Below are positions 32,291 to 37,418 of a stretch of 37,418 nucleotides of DNA, piece by piece. Source of the DNA: Lysobacterales bacterium (GTDB lineage: Bacteria; Pseudomonadota; Gammaproteobacteria; Xanthomonadales; SZUA-36); the NCBI GenBank assembly GCA_026193295.1, contig JAPHSB010000414.1, positions 1 through 37,418 of the forward strand. Direction: 5' to 3'. Within the stretch, counting starts at the first letter, position 1. Each line of letters begins with the position of its first letter. A program made the translations under genes and the position numbers. The notes below the pieces were generated by a model. That model was not told the origin of the DNA and did no database searches. It was given only the letters and a program-made list of their open reading frames with translations.

Positions 32291-33412
32291 TCAGTAGCCG
32301 CGCAGGCGGGCATAGCGGTCCAGGTGAAAGTTACGGTCCCCGTACAGAGTCTCGAGGATCCGGCAACGCTTCAGGAAAAAGCCGATGTCGAATTCGTCGG
32401 TCATGCCGATGCCGCCGTGCATCTGGATCGCTTCGCAGGCGGCCTTGTGCGCCGTGGTGCTGAGCTTGGCCTTGGCCAGGCTGGCCAGTTCGGCGTTGTC
32501 GACAGCGCCTTCGTCCAGCATCTGGAGTGCCTTGAGAACCACCGATTTGCACATCTCGATTTCCGCATGCAACTGGGCTGCGCGGTGCTGCAGGGCCTGG
32601 AAACTGCCGATCAGCACGCCGAACTGCTTGCGCTCCCTCAGGTAATTCATCGTGCGTTCGAAGGCTTCCTGGGCAATGCCGAGTAACTCGGCAGAGGCGC
32701 CGATGCGCGCGATATCGAGGACGCGATCCAGCAGCGCCTGGCCTTCGCCCAACGCACCCAGCAAGGCCGTGGCGGGGAGCTCAACGTCCTTGAAGGTCAC
32801 CGCAGCCGCTATGCTGATGTCGAGCGCGGGGTAGGGCTGCACGGTGACGCCGTTGGCCTTGGCGGGCACCAGGAACAGAGATATCCCTTGCCCGGTCGCT
32901 GCGCTGACGATGAAGGTGTCAGCCGCCGCACCGTCCATAACGGCGGTTTTGCCGCCATTCAGCCGGTAACCGTCACCGGCGGCTACCGCCTGGCTGGAGT
33001 TTCGCTCCGGCTGGTGAAGGGTGGTTTCGTCACAGGCCAGCGCCAGGATGCGTTGGCCGGCAGCCACCTCGGGCAAAACTTCGGCGCACTGTTCCGGGCT
33101 GCCTCCGAGGATCAGCGCGGCAGCCCCGGTGAGGGCCGTGCCCAACAGGGGGCTGGGTGTCAGCGTGCGTCCGCTTTCCTCCAGCAGCAGCCCAAGGCCG
33201 GTATAGCCGTAGCCCAGGCCGCCGTGTTCCTCGGGAACGAGTATGGCTGTCCAGCCCATTTCCACGATCTCGTCCCACAGTTCGCGAGAGAAGCCCAGCT
33301 CGTTGCCACTGTCGCGAATCTGCCGCAAATGGCTGACCGGGGCTCGTTGAGTCAGAAAATCGCGTGCTGCATCCCGCAGCATCCGTTGTTCTTCATTCAA
33401 TACCAATGCCAT
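32291..33412 (-). CDS. Acyl-CoA dehydrogenase, short subunit, probably non-catalytic partner
   Basis: A 373-residue acyl-CoA dehydrogenase with flavin-binding elements ERKQFGVLIGSFQALQHR and the C-terminal MHGGIGMTDEFD. The usual catalytic bases look absent: the C-terminal site reads TLYGDRNF instead of YEGT, and the helix-G position is Ala235 (LDIARI) instead of Glu. Paired steroid side-chain enzymes (FadE26/27, FadE28/29 types) contain one such inactive subunit, so this is a likely beta partner of the neighbouring dehydrogenase. The ATG at 33412 is chosen for GAGGAAAAGATC in front; an upstream extension would overlap the next gene. 19 nt separate it from the larger dehydrogenase gene. Confidence 0.9.
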   Translation of the reverse strand: MALVLNEEQRMLRDAARDFLTQRAPVSHLRQIRDSGNELGFSRELWDEIVEMGWTAILVPEEHGGLGYGYTGLGLLLEESGRTLTPSPLLGTALTGAAALILGGSPEQCAEVLPEVAAGQRILALACDETTLHQPERNSSQAVAAGDGYRLNGGKTAVMDGAAADTFIVSAATGQGISLFLVPAKANGVTVQPYPALDISIAAAVTFKDVELPATALLGALGEGQALLDRVLDIARIGASAELLGIAQEAFERTMNYLRERKQFGVLIGSFQALQHRAAQLHAEIEMCKSVVLKALQMLDEGAVDNAELASLAKAKLSTTAHKAACEAIQMHGGIGMTDEFDIGFFLKRCRILETLYGDRNFHLDRYARLRGY

Positions 33413-33431
33413 GATCTTTTCCTCAGACGGG

Positions 33432-34613
33432 TCAGCCCGGCAAGCCAAGGATGTGCTTGGCAACGATGTTCAATTGGATCTCGGACGTACCCCCTTCGAT
33501 GGAGTTGCCCTTGCTGCGCAGCCACTGCCTGGGAGTATCGCCGTCCTTGCTGGCGTCGCCTTCCCAGACCAGGGCGTCATTGCCGCCAATGGCCATCAAC
33601 AGTTCCTGGCGCCGCATGTTCAGTTCAGTGCCGTAGTACTTGAACATCGATGCGGCGGCGCCGAGGCTGACGCCGGCCTTGACCTCGTCGCGAGCGCGCT
33701 CGATGGTCAACTCCAGGCAGCGTTCGTCGATCTCGTAGCGGGCGATGTCCGCCCTGAGCGGCGTATTGCGCAGGACGCCGTTGTCCGTGCCGATCGTTTT
33801 CGTCGCGGTCTTGCTCACCGACATGGTGCCGGCGCTGGAAACGCCGGACCCGGCGATCATTTCGCGTTCGTGGGTCAACAGGTACTTGGCCACGGTCCAG
33901 CCCTGGTTGAGCGTGCCGATGACCTGGTCTTTCTCGACGCGCACATCGTCGAAGATCGTCTCGGTGAAGGGTGACTTGCCGCTGATCAGACGGATGGGGC
34001 GGGTCGACACCCCGGGCGTGGCCATGTCGAACATCACGAAACTGATGCCCTTGTGCTTAGGCGCCTCGATATCTGTGCGCACCAGGCAAAACATCCAGTC
34101 GCCCAGGTCGCCGTAAGAGGTCCAGACTTTTGAACCGTTCAGAATGAAGTGGTCACCGCGATCTTCGCAGCGCGCCTGCAGGCTCGCCAGGTCGGAACCG
34201 GCGTTGGGTTCGCTGTAACCTTGCGCCCAGCGAATCTCGCCTCGCACAATCGGTGGCAGGTGCTGCTGTTTCAGTTCTTCGCTGCCGAACTTCAGCAGGG
34301 CAGGGCCCAGCATGGAAATTCCGAAGCTGATCAGCGGTTGCCTGGCGTGAATTCGCGCAAGTTCTTCCTTGAGAATCTTTTCCTCTTCGCGGTTCAGCCC
34401 GCCGCCGCCATATTCCGTGGGCCAGGTGGGCGCGGTCCAGCCGCGCTCCGCCATGCGCTCGAGCCACAGGCGCTGGTCCTCACTGTAAAATTCGAAGTTG
34501 CGGCCGCCCCAGCAAGCTTCTGCTTCGGACGGCAGTGGGGAACGCATCGACTCCGGACAATTGTCCTCGAGCCATTCACGCACCGCCTGTCTGAAATCTT
34601 CCGGTTGGTTCAT
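33432..34613 (-). CDS. Acyl-CoA dehydrogenase, larger subunit, probable catalytic partner
   Basis: A 393-residue acyl-CoA dehydrogenase. N-terminal VREWLEDNCP, the flavin region QGYSEPNAGSDLASL and KVWTSYGDLGDWMF, and the end IEGGTSEIQLNIVAKHILGLPG. Glu249 (LLTHEREM) sits at the helix-G position, which carries the base in FadE26-like (ChsE4) enzymes and in isovaleryl-CoA dehydrogenase; the MCAD-type Glu site is Gly. It should oxidise a branched or bulky acyl-CoA to the enoyl-CoA, with electrons to ETF. The ATG is used; an upstream TTG at 34676 is rejected. It is the first gene of the minus-strand operon, divergent from the TetR-type regulator across 155 nt. Confidence 0.92.
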   Translation of the reverse strand: MNQPEDFRQAVREWLEDNCPESMRSPLPSEAEACWGGRNFEFYSEDQRLWLERMAERGWTAPTWPTEYGGGGLNREEEKILKEELARIHARQPLISFGISMLGPALLKFGSEELKQQHLPPIVRGEIRWAQGYSEPNAGSDLASLQARCEDRGDHFILNGSKVWTSYGDLGDWMFCLVRTDIEAPKHKGISFVMFDMATPGVSTRPIRLISGKSPFTETIFDDVRVEKDQVIGTLNQGWTVAKYLLTHEREMIAGSGVSSAGTMSVSKTATKTIGTDNGVLRNTPLRADIARYEIDERCLELTIERARDEVKAGVSLGAAASMFKYYGTELNMRRQELLMAIGGNDALVWEGDASKDGDTPRQWLRSKGNSIEGGTSEIQLNIVAKHILGLPG

Positions 34614-34768
34614 CTGTGATCGCCCCGATTTTGGCTGTTCGCTTGGCAGGAAAATAATTTCAAGATAAAATTTCAAACTTCAAGTATGGTACATTACACA
34701 AGTGGATGCGGCTGCGTCCAGTACTAATTGCACTTGGAGCCGGAAGGCGTTTGTTCGGCCGATAGAGG
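34614..34768. promoter_or_regulatory. Divergent control region of the dehydrogenase operon and TetR-type gene
   Basis: The left part (34650-34700) is AT-rich, unlike the surrounding DNA. It has direct repeats TTTCAA at 34658 and 34671 and TTCAAG at 34679. To the right is an imperfect 16-bp palindrome GGATGCGGCTGCGTCC (34704-34719; 12 of 16 positions symmetric). This is the place where a TetR-type repressor acting on both genes should bind. No -35/-10 pair good enough to name was found. Confidence 0.4.
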
Positions 34769-36052
34769 GTGTCAGGTAACCGCGTGAACCGTAAAGAAAA
34801 ACAACTCGAATCGCCGTTCAACAAAAGTTTTCTGCGCGAGCAGAAGCGCCGGGCGATCCTGTCCGAAGCGGCCGGGCTGTTCAATGTGCACGGCGCGCGA
34901 GCCACCCGGCTCAGCGATGTCGCAGAAGCCCTGGACCTGAATAAAGCCAGCCTGTACTACTACATCAAGTCAAAGGACGACTTGATCTATCAAACCTACG
35001 AAGCCAGTTGCGATACGCTCGAGGGCCTGCTTAAACGCGCGGACACACTCGGCAAAACAGGCTCGGAAAAGCTGGTCTGGTTCATCCGTTCCTATTTTGA
35101 AGCCTGGCAGGCAATCATGTTGGGCGAACGTCCCCAATTCGCGATACTGACGGAAATACGCGCATTAAAGCCCGCTCACAGGAAACACGTGGCGGCTCGT
35201 TACAAAGCATCTTTCGGCCGCATCAAGAACTTCATCCAGTTGGGCATCCAGGACAACAGTCTGCGTCGGTGCCAGGAAACCGACGCGGCACTGGCGATCT
35301 TCGGCCTCGTGCAGATGACGGTGCTGTGGCTGCCCGGCTTGGATCCCGCAGATACAGACCGCGCAGCGGACGACTTTATCGACATTGTTCTCCACGGCAT
35401 CGCGGCGGATGGATCGGTAGGTATGCCGTTACCAAGCGGCAAGAACAGCCGGGCAGACGACAGCAAACCCAACCCGCAAAGGTCCTCCCGCCAGGAAGCG
35501 TTCTGCCGCGTCGGCAGCGCCTTCTTCAACCGCAAGGGCTTCAAAGCGACGTTTCTGGACGACATTGCCCACGAATTGGCCGTCACCAAAGGTGCTTTTT
35601 ATTACAGCGTGAAAGACAAGGATGATCTGCTGCACCAGTGCTTCGAACGCTCGCTTGCACTGATGACGGCCACCCAGGAACATTCCGGTAGCTGCGGAGG
35701 CAGTGGCCTGGAGGACCTGCAGCGATGTGTCTTCCAGTTGTTCAAAGTCCAGACCGGCAATGAGGGACCGCTGATCCGGTTCAATCTGATACCTTCACTG
35801 TCGGCGCCGCACAAGAACAAGATCCTGGCTGGAATCGAGCGGGTCTCCGACGGTTTCGGAGCCATGATCGAGAAGGGGATCGCCGACGGCAGTATCCGCC
35901 AGGTCGATCCCTATATCGCGGAACAAATGCTGATGACCGCAATAGACCTCAGCGCCGAGCTGCCCTGGATGCGCGAGATCGGAGACGTCGCCGAGGCCTG
36001 CCGGAGTTATTTCGGATTTTATTTCAGCGGGTTGTCCAACACTTCGCGTTGA
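34769..36052 (+). CDS. Tandem TetR-family regulator (two TetR units in one protein)
   Basis: At 427 residues it is about twice the length of a TetR protein (usually near 200). The first unit has its HTH at about 27-72 (LSDVAEALDLNKASLYYYIKSKDDL) and a ligand domain to about 215. A short hydrophilic linker (about 220-238) leads to a second HTH at about 243-288 (LDDIAHELAVTKGAFYYSVKDKDDL) and a second ligand domain. The YYxxKxKDDL match between halves suggests duplication. It probably represses the divergent acyl-CoA dehydrogenase operon in response to an acyl-CoA or related molecule. The start is GTG at 34769; a GTG at 34784 with AGG 7-8 nt upstream is equally plausible. It is convergent with the secreted-protein gene, with a terminator between. 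Confidence 0.9.
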   Translation: MSGNRVNRKEKQLESPFNKSFLREQKRRAILSEAAGLFNVHGARATRLSDVAEALDLNKASLYYYIKSKDDLIYQTYEASCDTLEGLLKRADTLGKTGSEKLVWFIRSYFEAWQAIMLGERPQFAILTEIRALKPAHRKHVAARYKASFGRIKNFIQLGIQDNSLRRCQETDAALAIFGLVQMTVLWLPGLDPADTDRAADDFIDIVLHGIAADGSVGMPLPSGKNSRADDSKPNPQRSSRQEAFCRVGSAFFNRKGFKATFLDDIAHELAVTKGAFYYSVKDKDDLLHQCFERSLALMTATQEHSGSCGGSGLEDLQRCVFQLFKVQTGNEGPLIRFNLIPSLSAPHKNKILAGIERVSDGFGAMIEKGIADGSIRQVDPYIAEQMLMTAIDLSAELPWMREIGDVAEACRSYFGFYFSGLSNTSR

Positions 36053-36075
36053 TTCACGCAGAAGGTCCGCGTGTC

Positions 36076-36107
36076 GAAAAAACACCCGCGGCACGCCGGC
36101 CGCGGGT
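36076..36107 (-). terminator. Rho-independent terminator for the secreted-protein gene
   Basis: ACCCGCGG (36084-36091) pairs perfectly with CCGCGGGT (36100-36107); on the minus strand the stem is followed by GTTTTTT. It lies 23 nt after the stop of the minus-strand secreted-protein gene and 31 nt after the tetR stop, so it mainly ends the minus-strand transcript and may also block read-through from the tandem TetR gene. Confidence 0.8.
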
Positions 36108-36130
36108 TCATGGTTTGGAAGGGCGGTCGC

Positions 36131-36913
36131 TCAGTTTCCGCTTTTCATGGACAGCTCGTCGCGATGCACCCAGACCTGGTAATCGGACCCCCAGGTGGCA
36201 GCAGAGAACTTTTTCATCAATTCCGCGGCGGCGTCCGCCGAACCCAGTTGACTCGCCAGAAAATCAGCGAAGCCTTCACCAGAACCGGCCATGCTGGCGA
36301 AATTCTTGTGGGGAACGATCACCGAGACCAGTGGATCTCCCCCAACTGTGGTTGCCCATAACCAGGAGCGCGTGTTGCCTGCCCAGCCCTGGTTGATCGC
36401 GATCTGGCTCATCTTTTCCCTGGCCGCGTTAAAGTCCGCGCTTTCGCCAGCCTTCACGGTAAACTCAGTGACGGCAAAGTACTTGTATGGGCCACCTTCG
36501 TTGTTCCAGTGACTGTTGGCCCAATCGATTTCTTCGAAATAATGCTGGTATTTCTCGACGTGCGGCGCGACGTGCTCGCCAAAATGCGTCCCTACAGCCG
36601 GGTTGTTGTTGCTCCATTCACGGTAGCTGTCCACGTCGGCCCAATTGTGGCAGCAACTGCGGACGGCGAATCGATCGAGGTCATCACCCAACAGGGGCGT
36701 ATAGCTGTCCCAGCGCCAGGGGTCACCGTGCCCGGACCGGAACTCCATGTGCTCCTTGATCGCATCGGACAATTCCTGGGCATGCCCGGCCTTGGGAATC
36801 AAAATCCACATTTCAGCCAGGGGAGGCGTGTCCTGTGCGAAAACCAGGTTCGGCGAAAAGCAGGCGGCCAGGGCCAGCAGGCTGATGAATAAATTGGCTT
36901 TGAGTCTTAACAT
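36131..36913 (-). CDS. Secreted or lipid-anchored protein of unknown function
   Basis: A 260-residue protein that I do not recognise. It starts with an export signal: positive MLRLKANLF, a hydrophobic core, then LALAAC (a possible lipobox with Cys18) and a possible signal peptidase I site at VFA-QD (about residue 26). The mature part seems to contain two similar halves (about 30-140 and 150-255). Each starts with a strand such as MWILIPKAG or YFAVTEFTVKAG and then a helix, suggestive of dimeric alpha-beta barrel repeats. Trp, His and Asp are frequent, with a CC pair in AVRSCCHNWADVD. GAGGGAGAATCG precedes the ATG well; a frame beginning further upstream at 37069 is not supported. It is a single-gene unit with its own terminator. 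Confidence 0.8.
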   Translation of the reverse strand: MLRLKANLFISLLALAACFSPNLVFAQDTPPLAEMWILIPKAGHAQELSDAIKEHMEFRSGHGDPWRWDSYTPLLGDDLDRFAVRSCCHNWADVDSYREWSNNNPAVGTHFGEHVAPHVEKYQHYFEEIDWANSHWNNEGGPYKYFAVTEFTVKAGESADFNAAREKMSQIAINQGWAGNTRSWLWATTVGGDPLVSVIVPHKNFASMAGSGEGFADFLASQLGSADAAAELMKKFSAATWGSDYQVWVHRDELSMKSGN

Positions 36914-36972
36914 CGATTCTCCCTCGAAGGTGTGTGCGTCAGTGAGACCACAGCGGTATGCGGCACCCCGAC

Positions 36973-37001
36973 AGTATAAAGCACCAGAGTCGTTCTGCCT
37001 C
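36973..37001 (-). promoter_or_regulatory. Weak candidate promoter of the secreted-protein gene
   Basis: On the minus strand a good -10 TATACT (36978-36973) lies 17 nt after GAGGCA (37001-36996), which matches only three of six -35 positions. It is about 60 nt before the ATG at 36913. The rest of 36914-37132 shows no gene. Confidence 0.3.
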
Positions 37002-37132
37002 GCACTTGCCGAAATTTGCGCTCCGGTCCGGGTGGGAGTGACAGCAGTCTCGGCCCACCGGTGGCGCAAAACGTGACCGCTTGCGGGTCAAGCTGGTGTA
37101 GAATGCACGACCGCCTTTTCGGATTTTGTCAC

Positions 37133-37418
37133 GTGGAAACCAATCCGCTCAGTAATCTGTTGACCGACCTGGCGCACCGTACCGATGCGCTTAGGGGGTA
37201 TCTTTGACTACGCTCACAAGCGCGACCGCCTGGAAGAAGTAAGCCGGGAACTGGAAGATCCAAATATCTGGAACAAGCCTGAGAAGGCCCAGGCGCTGGG
37301 TCGCGAGCGCGCACAACTGGAAACGATCGTCAAGACGCTGGACTCGCTCGGTAAAGGGCTGGCCGACGCCGGTGAAATGCTCGAGCTTGCCATCGAGGAG
37401 CAGGACGTAGAAACGGCG
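37133..37418 (+). CDS. prfB: Peptide chain release factor 2, N-terminal part, with programmed +1 frameshift (cut by window edge)
   Basis: A GTG at 37133 opens a 24-codon frame (VETNPLSNLLTDLAHR, then TDALRGYL) ending at TGA 37205-37207. The +1 frame from GAC (37206) continues to the window end without a stop: DYAHKRDRLEEVSREL, DPNIWNKPEKAQALG, ELAIEEQD. Together they match E. coli RF2, in which RGYL-TGA-C is the autoregulatory frameshift site. RF2 releases peptides at UGA and UAA codons. Low RF2 makes the ribosome pause at UGA and slip, restoring RF2. The GTG start is inferred from alignment with the RF2 N-terminus; no clear SD is seen. The GGQ and SPF motifs lie outside the window. Confidence 0.93.
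37193..37208 (+). promoter_or_regulatory. prfB programmed +1 frameshift site
   Basis: AGGGGG (37193-37198), an internal Shine-Dalgarno-like element, stands 3 nt before CTT TGA C (37202-37208). The sequence and spacing are identical to the E. coli RF2 site. tRNA-Leu slips from CUU to UUU and the ribosome continues at GAC. Confidence 0.95.

Noticed and set aside
31238..32686. 482-codon plus-strand open frame opposite the MFE-2-like SDR, maoC and acyl-CoA dehydrogenase genes
   Set aside because: Spans three well-supported minus-strand genes and their gaps; the product shows no family resemblance.

Overview
This is a GC-rich (roughly 60-65% by eye) stretch of a gammaproteobacterial chromosome. 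The core genes run in a recognisable gammaproteobacterial order: smpB and ratA-rnfH divergent, bamE and fur divergent, then recN, grpE, dnaK, dnaJ, carA, carB, greA, an RpfE-like gene, recJ and prfB. The bamE-fur-recN and dnaK-dnaJ-carAB-greA orders recall Pseudomonas, and an rpfE-like gene next to recJ recalls the Xanthomonas side. With a TonB receptor linked to a TPR-sulfotransferase and a steroid-like acyl-CoA dehydrogenase pair, I would place it near Xanthomonadales/Steroidobacterales/Woeseiales-type bacteria. That placement is inference. No rRNA, tRNA, CRISPR array, transposase or phage gene was seen.

Layout. (1) 1-267: 5' end of a class I fructose-1,6-bisphosphatase gene on the minus strand, whose leader can fold over its own ribosome binding site. 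(2) 432-10770, all minus strand: an accessory transport and hydrolysis cluster. In transcription order it holds a MocR-type regulator with an extra C-terminal domain, a nitrilase-superfamily amidase, a TonB-dependent receptor, a TPR-sulfotransferase, a secreted serine hydrolase, an MFS transporter and a LuxR/NarL-type regulator lacking the phospho-acceptor Asp. It begins 7 nt after the smpB stop. (3) 10778-19139: trans-translation, ubiquinone/toxin-like RatA, outer-membrane assembly, iron regulation, DNA repair and the heat-shock chaperones. grpE and dnaK have good sigma-32 promoters and dnaJ a weaker one. dnaK is followed by a strong terminator. (4) 19263-26922: carAB, greA, an rpfE-like gene and recJ in one orientation. 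carB carries a very AT-rich, rare-codon patch of about 90 bp. (5) 27019-36052: a lipid or isoprenoid/steroid-like acyl-CoA catabolic block inserted between recJ and prfB. Two SDR genes run on the plus strand. A convergent minus-strand operon encodes two acyl-CoA dehydrogenases, a MaoC hydratase, an MFE-2-like SDR, a thiolase and an MDR oxidoreductase. A divergent regulator carries two TetR units in one polypeptide. (6) 36131-36913: a secreted or lipid-anchored protein of unknown function. (7) 37133-37418: the start of prfB with the classical +1 programmed frameshift site.

How the parts fit. The first accessory cluster looks like an outer-membrane uptake, periplasmic hydrolysis, inner-membrane transport and cytoplasmic amide hydrolysis route for an unknown small molecule. 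The second supplies dehydrogenation, (R)-type hydration, (R)-hydroxyacyl oxidation and thiolysis, but no acyl-CoA ligase, so its substrate must arrive as a CoA ester from elsewhere. The acyl-CoA dehydrogenase pair has one subunit with and one without a candidate catalytic Glu, as in alpha2beta2 steroid side-chain dehydrogenases.
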